DNA of 64,000 bases from positions 744,001 to 808,000 of the forward strand of contig PNKY01000001.1 in the NCBI GenBank assembly GCA_013822765.1, read 5' to 3'. This DNA comes from Rhodospirillum sp. Lineage in GTDB: Bacteria > Pseudomonadota > Alphaproteobacteria > Dongiales > Dongiaceae. Below, in pieces: positions 51,982 to 59,406 of this stretch (within the stretch, counting starts at the first letter, position 1; each line of letters begins with the position of its first letter). The notes under the pieces were generated by a model that was not told the origin of the DNA, searched no databases, and saw only the letters and a list, made by a program, of their open reading frames with translations. The position numbers were made by a program, and so were the translations under genes.

Positions 51982-52577
51982 CCGAGATCCAGCACGAAAT
52001 CGTAGCGGGCGAGGTTGGGGCCGCGCCCCAGCGGGATATCCAGCAGCAGCGCGGACTCGAAGATGCGGTCGCCATCGTTCCCCGGCTCGCCCGGGAAATA
52101 GAGCTGGGTGGTGAGGATGCTGCGGCCCGGCGCCTGGACCTTGACGTGATAGTGCCGCGTGCGGCCGGGATATCTGCCAGGCACGATGGTCTCGAACACG
52201 AAGCGCCCCTCGGCATCGCTGAACTGGTGCCCGCGCAGGCGGTAGCCGTCGTTGTCGTACACGCCGGCTGCGTCGCAGTGCCAGAGATCGAGCAGCGCGC
52301 CGGCGACCGGGCGGCAGCGCTGGTCCAGCACAAAGCCGGCGAGGGCGATGCGCTCGCCCGGCATCCCGTCCTCGAACAGGTTGGTGCGCTCCGGCGAGTT
52401 GGGCGTGAAGTACGGCCCCTCGGTCTGGCGCGGCGTCGGCTCGTCGCCGTCGCTGCATTGTGACGTCACGGGCAGCAGACTCTGCTGCGCCTGGGCGCCG
52501 CGCAGGGCAAGACCGGCCAAGAGAGTCGAGGCGCCGGCGCCGATCAGGGCGCGGCGCGAAAGTCGCGATGAAATCAT
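51978..52577 (-). CDS. Secreted intradiol ring-cleavage dioxygenase-like protein
   Basis: 199 aa from ATG 52577. The N-terminus is a Tat-type signal (SRRALIGAGASTLLAGLALRG), so the enzyme is probably exported folded. All four Fe(III) ligands of protocatechuate/catechol intradiol enzymes are in place: Y107 (DAAGVYDNDGY), Y136 (VPGRYPGRTRHYHVK), H142 and H144. It is shorter than cytoplasmic catechol dioxygenases and lacks their dimer domain, as do other secreted members that attack hydroxylated aromatics or lignin fragments. The substrate is open. Confidence 0.9.
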   Translation of the reverse strand: MISSRLSRRALIGAGASTLLAGLALRGAQAQQSLLPVTSQCSDGDEPTPRQTEGPYFTPNSPERTNLFEDGMPGERIALAGFVLDQRCRPVAGALLDLWHCDAAGVYDNDGYRLRGHQFSDAEGRFVFETIVPGRYPGRTRHYHVKVQAPGRSILTTQLYFPGEPGNDGDRIFESALLLDIPLGRGPNLARYDFVLDLG

Positions 52578-52638
52578 GAACGAACCGTACTCGCAGTCGC
52601 TGTCCGCCTTCAACGGACGGGCAGTCACAATCCTGCGA

Positions 52639-53400
52639 TCACTCCGCCACGCTCTTCTGCTCCGCCGGGAAGGCGTAGGTGTAGACGTGGCGCTGCACGT
52701 CGCTCAGGTGGCGGTACATGCACTCGAACGCGCGCTCGCTGTTGCGGGTGGCGATCGCTTCGTAGATCTCCTGGTGCGAGGCGCTGTGCACCGACTGGCG
52801 CTTGAAACAGTGGGCGTTCTCGCTCAGGCGCCGCCAGGTGGCGTCGCGCCGGCTGGCGCTGAGGGTGTCGAACAGCGACAGGAACAACGCGTTGCGCGCC
52901 GCCTCGGCGACCGCGCGGTGGAACTTCTCGTCGGCTTTCTCGTAGTCGGCGGGATCGGTCGCTTCCCGGGTCTCGCCAACCAGCAGCTGCAGGCGGCGGA
53001 TGTCGGACTGGGAGGCGCGCAGGGCGGCGAGGCGCGCAATCACCGGCTCGACCGCCAAGCGGACCTCGATCACCTCCAGCGGATTGGTGAATTCGAGGAT
53101 GCGGTCGAACGGAATTGCCGACATCGCCGAGGCCACCGCGAGGTCGCCATCACGTGGCCGCAGCACCGTGGGGGCGGCGACCGGGGCGGACTTGTCCTGC
53201 ACGAAGGTGCCGCGGCCCTGGTGGCGCGTGATCTGCCCCTCCTGCTCCAGGATCTCCAGCGCGCGCCGCAGCGAACGGCGGCCGACCCCCATCTCGTTGG
53301 CGAGGGTGCGCTCCGGCGGAATGCGGCCGCCGGCGGCGAGCCCGCCGTTCGCAATCAGTTGCCGAAGCTTGGTCAGGGTCTGGTCTGCGTGCTGCAACAT
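52639..53400 (-). CDS. GntR-family regulator with FCD domain
   Basis: 253 aa from ATG 53400, with GAGGGG 8 nt upstream; the frame is open 100 codons further, but that part is not protein-like. Winged helix at residues 8-75 (LTKLRQLIANGGLAAGGRIPPERTLANEMGVGRRSLRRALEILEQEG), then the FCD helical domain with metal-type residues (EVIEVRLAVEPVIARLAAL, ADEKFHRAVAEAARNALF, SHQEIYEAIATRN). It is divergent from the bicupin dioxygenase gene; several TTGGTY/RACCAA half-sites fill the gap. It most likely controls the catabolic genes to its right. Confidence 0.93.
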   Translation of the reverse strand: MLQHADQTLTKLRQLIANGGLAAGGRIPPERTLANEMGVGRRSLRRALEILEQEGQITRHQGRGTFVQDKSAPVAAPTVLRPRDGDLAVASAMSAIPFDRILEFTNPLEVIEVRLAVEPVIARLAALRASQSDIRRLQLLVGETREATDPADYEKADEKFHRAVAEAARNALFLSLFDTLSASRRDATWRRLSENAHCFKRQSVHSASHQEIYEAIATRNSERAFECMYRHLSDVQRHVYTYAFPAEQKSVAE

Positions 53401-53791
53401 CGGATTGCCCCTCGTCGCCTTTCCCAGGAGACCGATTGGTCTCGCATTGTTCGCCCGGGCCTGGAACCAAAGCAGGTGCGCAGCGCAGGCTGCAATCATT
53501 GGTTCCAGTATGGTGCGAGGTCCGCGCGGACCGGGCGACACGCGCATGATGCGGCGCATTTTTTCCGCTGTAAACCTTTCATTGCAGCGCCCGCTGGAGA
53601 AAAACGCAGAAAACGCGTGAGAACGTTTCGTCAGCACTTCACATTTTCCGGGACCAAAGCGTTGCGGGGTGGCGGCCAATGGATCGCAGTTGACGGCGCT
53701 CAAACGGAATGGTTACGCTATGGACCAAAGAATATCGCAGATCGGGACCAATTCCGCAGATTGGTTCAAGATCGCGAAACGGAGGCGGCGG
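53401..53791. promoter_or_regulatory. Divergent control region with repeated TTGGTY / RACCAA half-sites
   Basis: 391 bp without a gene. Sites: GACCGATTGGTC (53430-53441); CTGGAACCAA (53461-53470) and TTGGTTCCAG (53499-53508), a perfect 10-bp inverted repeat; GGACCAAA at 53651 and again at 53722; ACCAAT-N7-ATTGGT (53747-53765). TTGGT...ACCAA is the operator type bound by FCD-class GntR proteins such as PdhR, so these are probable binding sites for the adjacent regulator. Confidence 0.55.
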
Positions 53792-54940
53792 ATGAGCGCG
53801 AACGCCAGGCCCGACGGGCAGAATCACCAGGCGGCGATGGACCAGCTCCACGCCGACGTCTACCGCCACCACATGGCGCCGTTCTGGGCGATCGACAAGT
53901 CGAACAAGAACGACGAGGACAACCAGCTGCGCGACACGCGCAAAGCCGTTCCGTTCATCTGGAAATACCGCACCGACATCGAGCCGCTGCTCCAGCGCTC
54001 GGCCGAGCTCATCAACACCGAATCCTCGGAGCGCCGTTCCCTCATTCTGGTCAATCCGGGCCTCGCGCCGAAGCGCGCCTCAGTCTCGACCATGTACACC
54101 GCCTACCGGCTGAACGATCCGAACGAGATCATGCCGCCGCACCGGCATTCGCCGAACGCGATCCGGCTCGGCCTCACCGGCGCGCTCAACTTCACCGGCG
54201 TCGAAGGCGAGAACATCACCTTCGGCCCGGGCGACATGGTGCTGACGCCGCACGACACCTGGCACAATCACGGCAACCAGGGGAACGACCCGGCGATCAA
54301 CCTCAGCGTGCTCGACCTGCCGCTGGTCGAGACCCTCAACGCCATGTATTTCGAGCACGACTACACCGAGGAAGAGGAAGGCAAGCGCGTCAAGCGCGTG
54401 ATGCAGTCGGAGCGCTACACGCCGGACTACTCGCAGCGGGTCTATGGCGCCGGCGGCCTGCTGCCGCGCTTCGTCTCGCACATGCGCGGCACCGGCAATG
54501 CCTCGCCGATGTACGTCTATCGCTGGGACATGATGCGCGCGGCGCTGGAGAAGTTCCGCGATTTCGACGGCGATCCGTACGAAGCCATCATGATCGAGTA
54601 TGTCAATCCGCTCGACGGCAAGCCGGTGTTTAAGACCATCACCTTCTTCATGCAGATGCTCCGGCCCGGCGAGCGCACGCAGCCGCTCAAGCAGACCGCC
54701 AGCCTGCTGGTGGCGCCGTTCGAAGGGCACGGCTATAGCCTGATCGGCGGCAAGCGGCTGGATTGGGAGCGGTTCGACACGTTCGCCGTCCCGGGCGGCG
54801 AATGGGCGGAACATGTCAACGCCTCCGACCGCGAGCCGGCGATCCTGTTCGTGGCGAGCGATGAGCCGACGCTCAAGGCCCTCGCGCTGTACCAGAAGCA
54901 TGGGCGCATGAAAAACGACGAGGTGGTGCGGCTCTACTGA
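53792..54940 (+). CDS. Gentisate 1,2-dioxygenase-like bicupin
   Basis: 382 aa from ATG 53792, with GGAGG 6 nt upstream. The N-terminal cupin has the Fe(II) triad H117, H119 (MPPHRHSPNAIRLGL) and H158 (TPHDTWHNHGN), at nearly the same positions as in gentisate dioxygenases. The C-terminal cupin (about 285-375) lacks clear ligands. The family cleaves gentisate, salicylate, hydroxynaphthoates and related monohydroxylated acids between two ring carbons. It leads a run of same-strand genes (LVIVD, RidA, GST, dehydrogenase, ABC). A hydroxypyridine-carboxylate substrate is conceivable given those neighbours. Confidence 0.9.
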   Translation: MSANARPDGQNHQAAMDQLHADVYRHHMAPFWAIDKSNKNDEDNQLRDTRKAVPFIWKYRTDIEPLLQRSAELINTESSERRSLILVNPGLAPKRASVSTMYTAYRLNDPNEIMPPHRHSPNAIRLGLTGALNFTGVEGENITFGPGDMVLTPHDTWHNHGNQGNDPAINLSVLDLPLVETLNAMYFEHDYTEEEEGKRVKRVMQSERYTPDYSQRVYGAGGLLPRFVSHMRGTGNASPMYVYRWDMMRAALEKFRDFDGDPYEAIMIEYVNPLDGKPVFKTITFFMQMLRPGERTQPLKQTASLLVAPFEGHGYSLIGGKRLDWERFDTFAVPGGEWAEHVNASDREPAILFVASDEPTLKALALYQKHGRMKNDEVVRLY

Positions 54941-54979
54941 GCCTGCTGCTGCCCTCCTTTCACTCTGCGCAAGATCATC

Positions 54980-56107
54980 ATGGCCCGATCCAAGAACACC
55001 AAGCTGCTCGCGAATTTCGACTGCCCCGGCGGCGGCCAGGTCTGGGTCGTCGGCACCACGCTCTATGTCGGCCACATGCGCCAGCCGACCGGCACCAGCA
55101 TCGTCGACGTCTCCGACCCGCGGAACCCGAAGCTGATGGCCAATGTCGAGATGCCGCAGGGCTGGCACTCGCACAAGGTGCGCGTCGCCAACGACGTGAT
55201 GATCGTCAACCACGAGAAGCAGGGACCGGACGGCGACGCCTCGTTCGGCGGCGGGCTCGGCATCTACGATGTGTCGAAGCCGTCGCAGCCGAGGCTCATC
55301 ACCAAGTGGCGCACCCACGGCAAGGGCGTGCACCGCTACGATTTCGACGGCCGCTACGCTTACATCTCGCCGACCGCAGAAGGCTACGTCGGCAACATCT
55401 GCATGATCCTCGACCTCAAGGACCCGGCCAAGCCGGAAGAGGTCGGGCGCTGGTGGATTCCCGGCCAGTGGAAGGCCGGCGGCGAAGAGTATCCATGGGA
55501 GAACTGGACGCCCCCGCGCTGCCACCACCCGATGCGGCGCGGCGACCGGCTCTATGTCAGCTACTGGCACCACGGCTACTACATCCTCGACATCTCGGAC
55601 ATGTCCAAGCCGAAGCTGGTGTCGGGCGGCAACACCTCGCCGGCCTATCCGCATCCGACGCACACCTGCCTGCCGATGCCGCAGAAGCTGAAAGGCCGCG
55701 ACATCATGGTGGTGGCGGACGAGGACGTGGCCAAGCTATGGCCGGCGCCGCCGGCCTTCACCTGGATCTACGACATCACCAACGAGCATTGCCCGGTGCC
55801 GATCTCGACCTGGCAGGTCGAGGGGCTGGACAAGGACGGCGCGCCGCAGCCCGCCATGATGGGCTGTCACCAGCCGTCGGAACGGTTCAAGGGCACCGTC
55901 ATCCCGTTCGCCTGGTTCGCACAGGGCCTCAGGATCCTCGACATCGCCGACCCGTATGCGCCAAAGGAGATTGCGTTCTACGAGCCGGACCCGCCGAAAG
56001 GGTTCGACCTATCCTCTTCGAACGATGTCACGATCGACGATCGCGGGCTATGCTACCTGATCGACCGCCAGCGCGGCGTCGACATCATCGAAACTTCCGC
56101 GTTGTAG
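54980..56107 (+). CDS. LVIVD-repeat / beta-propeller-like protein
   Basis: 375 aa. Repeats of the form GTSIVDVSDPRNPKLMANVEMP, GLGIYDVSKPSQPRLITKW, YILDISDMSKPKLVSGGN and LRILDIADPYAPKEIAFYEPD are classic LVIVD blades. Conserved His/Trp/Glu between blades (WHSHKVRV, HRYDFDG, CHHPMRRG, HPTHTCLP) suggest a metal or ligand pocket, which plain scaffold propellers lack. No signal peptide. It starts 39 bp after the dioxygenase gene and is 10 bp from the RidA gene. Function not established; an enzyme of the same pathway is likely from context. Confidence 0.85.
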   Translation: MARSKNTKLLANFDCPGGGQVWVVGTTLYVGHMRQPTGTSIVDVSDPRNPKLMANVEMPQGWHSHKVRVANDVMIVNHEKQGPDGDASFGGGLGIYDVSKPSQPRLITKWRTHGKGVHRYDFDGRYAYISPTAEGYVGNICMILDLKDPAKPEEVGRWWIPGQWKAGGEEYPWENWTPPRCHHPMRRGDRLYVSYWHHGYYILDISDMSKPKLVSGGNTSPAYPHPTHTCLPMPQKLKGRDIMVVADEDVAKLWPAPPAFTWIYDITNEHCPVPISTWQVEGLDKDGAPQPAMMGCHQPSERFKGTVIPFAWFAQGLRILDIADPYAPKEIAFYEPDPPKGFDLSSSNDVTIDDRGLCYLIDRQRGVDIIETSAL

Positions 56108-56117
56108 GGAGACATCC

Positions 56118-56507
56118 GTGAGCGGCGACACCAAGGACATCCACACCATCGGCAAGAAGGGCACGCTGCCGTTCCATCCGGCGGTGCGCGCCGGCGACTT
56201 CATCTTCGTCTCCGGCCAGGTCGCCAAGGACGAGAACGGCAACATGTGCGCCGGCAACATCGAGGACGAGACGCGCTGGACCATCGAGGGCATCAAGCGG
56301 ATCCTGGCGCTCGACGGCGCCGATCTCAGCGATGTCGTGAAAGTGACGGTCTATCTCGAAGACGCGCGCAACTTCGGACGCTACAACAAGGTGTTCGCGG
56401 AGTACTTCCCGGACGGGCGGATCAGCCGTACCACGGTGGAAGCGCGCGCGGTCATCGAGTGCAAGATCGAAATGGACGCAGTCGCGTACAAACCGCGACG
56501 CGGATGA
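56118..56507 (+). CDS. RidA/YjgF-family protein
   Basis: 129 aa from GTG 56118. The fold markers are PFHPAVRAGDFIFVSGQVAKDENG, LSDVVKVTVYLEDARNFGRYNKVFAEYFP and SRTTVEARAV, in which the Arg and Glu of the subunit-interface pocket are kept. RidA proteins are trimers that hydrolyse enamine/imine intermediates to keto compounds and ammonia; some act in aromatic or nitrogenous-ring breakdown (aminomuconate-type deaminases). Ten bp after the LVIVD gene, so in the same operon. This suggests that the pathway yields a nitrogen-containing open-chain intermediate. Confidence 0.92.
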   Translation: MSGDTKDIHTIGKKGTLPFHPAVRAGDFIFVSGQVAKDENGNMCAGNIEDETRWTIEGIKRILALDGADLSDVVKVTVYLEDARNFGRYNKVFAEYFPDGRISRTTVEARAVIECKIEMDAVAYKPRRG

Positions 56508-56563
56508 GCAAGCGGGCGCAAAATGCGCCCGGCAGGGTTGGGTCCAACGGGAGGAGATGAGAG

Positions 56564-57169
56564 ATGCTGCGGCTTCTCGGCCGGAACACGTCCGGCAATG
56601 TCCAGAAGGTCATATTCCTGCTGGAGGAACTAGATGCGCCCTACACCCGCGAGGATTACGGGCGGCAGTTCAACAACACCCAGGACGCGGCCTACCTGAA
56701 GCTCAATCCCAACGGCAAGGTGCCGACTCTGGTGGATGGCGACACCGTCGTCTGGGAATCGAACACCATCCTGCGCTATCTCGCGACCAAGCATAAGAAG
56801 GACACCCTGTATCCGACCGATCCGGCCGCGCGCACGCAGGTCGAGCGCTGGATGGATTGGCTGCTGGCCGCGGTCAATTACCAGTACGTGCAGGTGTTCA
56901 AGGATTCGAAGAAGGCGGCACACGAGCGCGCCGCGACCTTCGAAGCCGACGCCAAGGAATTGGCGGCGCAGCTGTCGATCCTGGACGGCGCACTGGTCGG
57001 CAAGGCGTGGGTCGCGGGCAAGGATTTCACCATCGCCGATGTCGCGCTGGGCCCGATCATGCACCGGTGCCTGGATTTCCCGATCGCGCTGCCGGCGCTG
57101 AGCAACTTGAAGGCCTGGCGCGAAAAGCTGAAAGAGCGGCCGGCGTTCAAGAAGGCGACGGGAGCGTAG
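56564..57169 (+). CDS. Glutathione S-transferase-family protein
   Basis: 201 aa with GGGAGGAG upstream of ATG 56564. The thioredoxin-fold N-terminus (1-80) contains GRNTSGNVQKVIFLLEEL with the Ser/Asn-type activating region, LNPNGKVPTLVDGD and WESNTILRYLATKH, where ES binds the glutathione gamma-glutamyl group. The helical C-terminal domain ends with DFTIADVALGPIMHR. A soluble dimer is expected. In ring-cleavage operons, GSTs often act as maleylpyruvate-type isomerases, which would fit a gentisate-like dioxygenase; detoxification is the alternative. Confidence 0.9.
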   Translation: MLRLLGRNTSGNVQKVIFLLEELDAPYTREDYGRQFNNTQDAAYLKLNPNGKVPTLVDGDTVVWESNTILRYLATKHKKDTLYPTDPAARTQVERWMDWLLAAVNYQYVQVFKDSKKAAHERAATFEADAKELAAQLSILDGALVGKAWVAGKDFTIADVALGPIMHRCLDFPIALPALSNLKAWREKLKERPAFKKATGA

Positions 57170-57198
57170 AAATGCTCCGTTACCGCATCGCCCCCTCT

Positions 57199-57300
57199 CG
57201 TCATGGTCGGACTTGGTCCGACCATCCACGAGTTTCAAAGGGCGTGATCGAGCGGTAGCAGACGAACTCGTGGATGGTCGTGCCAAGCGCGACCATGACG
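57199..57300. repeat. Long imperfect inverted repeat (REP-like)
   Basis: Two 36-bp arms (57199-57234 and 57265-57300) match at 32 of 36 positions when inverted. Each begins CGTCATGGTCG and includes GACCATCCACGAGTT, with a 30-bp spacer. It lies between the GST and dehydrogenase genes and can form a long stem, possibly limiting read-through. Similar CGTCATGG...CCATCCACG elements are common in Bradyrhizobium-type genomes. Confidence 0.75.
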
Positions 57301-57337
57301 GAAAGAGAAAGCGGCAAGAGCAGGAAGGAGAGGCACG

Positions 57338-58252
57338 ATGGCTAAAGCAGCAGTGGTAGGTCTGGGAACCATGGGTCCGGGTCTGGCGCAGACGCTGGCG
57401 CGCGCGGGCATGGAAGTGGTCGCATTCGACGTCAGCGAGGATCAGCGCAAGAAGGCGCCGGAGGGCATCGAGCTTGCCAACAAAGTGCTGACCGCGCTCG
57501 GCGTGCCGGATCGCAGCAAGGCGCCGGTCAAGATCGCCGGCTCGCTCAAGGAATGCCTCGACGGCGCGACCATGGTGGTGGAGACGGTGCCGGAGAAGCT
57601 CGAGATCAAGGCGGCGGTGTTCAAGGAGATCGACGCGCTGGTCGGCAAGAGCTGCATCATCGCCAGCAACACGTCGGGCATCCCGATCAGCAAGCTGCAG
57701 GAGAACGTGTCGGCACCGGAGCGGGTGGTCGGCATGCACTGGTCCAACCCGCCGCACATCATCCCGATGATCGAGGTGATCGCCGGCAACAAGACCTCCA
57801 AGGAGACCGTCCAGTGGATGGTCTCGACCATCAAGGACCTCGGTCTCTTGCCGGTGGTGGTGCAGAAGGACGTGCCGGGCTTCGTCGAGAACCGCGTGCT
57901 CTATGCGCTGCTGCGCGAGTGCGTCGACCTGGTGGATCAGGGCGTGATCGATGCCGAAGGACTGGATACCTGCGTGTCCTGGGGCATCGGCTACAAGCTG
58001 TCGGTGATCGGTCCGATGGCGCTGCTCGACATGGCCGGCCTCGACATCTATCAGGCGGTCGGCTCTTATCTGAACAAGGATCTGTGCAACCGGGGCGACC
58101 TCAGCCCCTACGTGACCGAGCGTACCAAGGCGGGCAAGCTGGGCATGAAGACCGGCAGCGGTGTCTTCAGCTACACACCGGAAAAGATCGCCGAGCTGCG
58201 CGGGCTCCGCGCCAAGCGCCTAGTCGCCGTGCGCAAGGCGCTGGAGAGTTGA
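57338..58252 (+). CDS. 3-hydroxyacyl-CoA dehydrogenase-family protein, FHMPC 5-dehydrogenase-like
   Basis: 304 aa with AGGAAGGAGAGGCACG upstream. Rossmann loop GLGTMGPG (8-15), acidic D31 for NAD, catalytic-type H134 and E146 in GMHWSNPPHIIPMIEV, and the C-terminal helical domain with DVPGFVENRVLYALLRE, DTCVSWGIGYK and VIGPMALLDMAGLDIY. The overall fold is that of 3-hydroxyacyl-CoA dehydrogenases. These particular motifs match, as I remember it, 5-formyl-3-hydroxy-2-methylpyridine-4-carboxylate 5-dehydrogenase of Mesorhizobium vitamin B6 degradation far better than HbdH/FadB (which have HFFNP). A different N-heterocycle or CoA substrate is the alternative. The BMP transporter genes follow directly. 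Confidence 0.88.
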   Translation: MAKAAVVGLGTMGPGLAQTLARAGMEVVAFDVSEDQRKKAPEGIELANKVLTALGVPDRSKAPVKIAGSLKECLDGATMVVETVPEKLEIKAAVFKEIDALVGKSCIIASNTSGIPISKLQENVSAPERVVGMHWSNPPHIIPMIEVIAGNKTSKETVQWMVSTIKDLGLLPVVVQKDVPGFVENRVLYALLRECVDLVDQGVIDAEGLDTCVSWGIGYKLSVIGPMALLDMAGLDIYQAVGSYLNKDLCNRGDLSPYVTERTKAGKLGMKTGSGVFSYTPEKIAELRGLRAKRLVAVRKALES

Positions 58253-58336
58253 ACGAACGGGTTCAAAGCTGAACCTCAACATGCGTGGCGTAATAAGAGT
58301 GAATAAGTGGGGACAGAGACAGGAAGGAAACGGGCT

Positions 58337-59380
58337 ATGAAGACGAAGACACTCTGGACATTGGCGCAGGTCTCGCTGCTTGCGCTGAGCTTGGGCGGCA
58401 TCGCCCAGGCGGCGGACGTGAAGAGCATCGCCGTGCTGACGCCGGAAGATCCGACCGACTTCGGATGGAATCAGCAGGGCCACGACGCGGCGAAGGCGGT
58501 GGCGGAGAAGTTCGGGCTGGAGTTCATCCCGGCGACCGGCCTCGGCTATGGCGACGTGCATCCGCAGCTGCGCGAAGTGGCCGATGACGGCGCCAGCCTC
58601 ATCATCGCCCATGCCAGCGGCTACAACACCGCGGCGCCGGAAGTCGGCGCCGAGAAGAAGGTGCCGGTGGCGATCGTCGATCGGCCCGACGCCAACAAGG
58701 CCGGCGCTGTCGCCGACTATACGCTGAGCGGCCACGAAGGCGCGTACCTCGCCGGCGTGTTGGCGGCCAAGACCACGCAGACCAAGTCGGTCGGCATCGT
58801 CGTCTCGGGCGAGCCGCCGTCCTGGAACTCGCAGTCAGCCGCGTTCGCGCAGGGCGTGAAGGCGACTGACGGCAGCATCAAGGTGCTCTATGCCGTGATC
58901 GGCCCAGCCGCCTATTCCGATGCCGCCGGCGGCAACCGCGTCACCGCCTCGGTGATCGGCGCGGGCGCCGACGTGATCTTCGGCCAGGGCGACGGCGCCA
59001 CCTTCGGCATGCTGCAGGCGGTCGAGACCGGCAAGTCGACCAGCGGTGGCAAGGTCTGGTTCATCGACGTGATCGGCGACAAGACTTCGATCGACAAGGG
59101 CAACCTGCTGTCGTCGGTGGTGTGGAACCTGATCCCGGTCTATTCGGCGATGGTCGAGGACCTGAAGGCCGACAAGTTCGGCACCAAGGGCTACTCGATC
59201 CAGCTGTCCGACGATTCGGTCCAGCTGCTGAAGACCAAGCACATCCCGGACGACGTCTGGGCCGATGTGTCGAAGGTGCGGGATGAGATCGTCGGCGGTT
59301 CGCTGAAGGTCGAGCCGGTGTGGGAAGCCGACAAGGTGCGGGCGCTGATGAGCTCGGTCACCGACGCTCCCGCGCAGTAA
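58337..59380 (+). CDS. BMP-family ABC transporter substrate-binding protein
   Basis: 347 aa from ATG 58337, with AGGAAGGAAA upstream. Signal peptide at residues 1-25 (LWTLAQVSLLALSLGGIAQAAD). The mature part is of the basic-membrane-protein/PnrA type: IAVLTPEDPTDFGWNQQGHDAAKAVAEKFG, ASLIIAHASGYNTAAPEV, YTLSGHEGAYLAGVLAAKTTQT, IFGQGDGATFGMLQAV. BMP receptors bind nucleosides, purines or other ring compounds. The ATPase and two permeases follow in the same direction. The adjacent dehydrogenase and lactonase suggest a pyridine-type ligand, which is inference. Confidence 0.92.
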   Translation: MKTKTLWTLAQVSLLALSLGGIAQAADVKSIAVLTPEDPTDFGWNQQGHDAAKAVAEKFGLEFIPATGLGYGDVHPQLREVADDGASLIIAHASGYNTAAPEVGAEKKVPVAIVDRPDANKAGAVADYTLSGHEGAYLAGVLAAKTTQTKSVGIVVSGEPPSWNSQSAAFAQGVKATDGSIKVLYAVIGPAAYSDAAGGNRVTASVIGAGADVIFGQGDGATFGMLQAVETGKSTSGGKVWFIDVIGDKTSIDKGNLLSSVVWNLIPVYSAMVEDLKADKFGTKGYSIQLSDDSVQLLKTKHIPDDVWADVSKVRDEIVGGSLKVEPVWEADKVRALMSSVTDAPAQ

Positions 59381-59406
59381 GAGTATCGAGTTGAAAGGCG
59401 TCGTCA

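Noticed and set aside
53401-53703. N-terminal extension of the FCD regulator to 53703
   Set aside because: The extra 100 codons are not protein-like and cover the operator-like half-sites; ATG 53400 has a good ribosome site.
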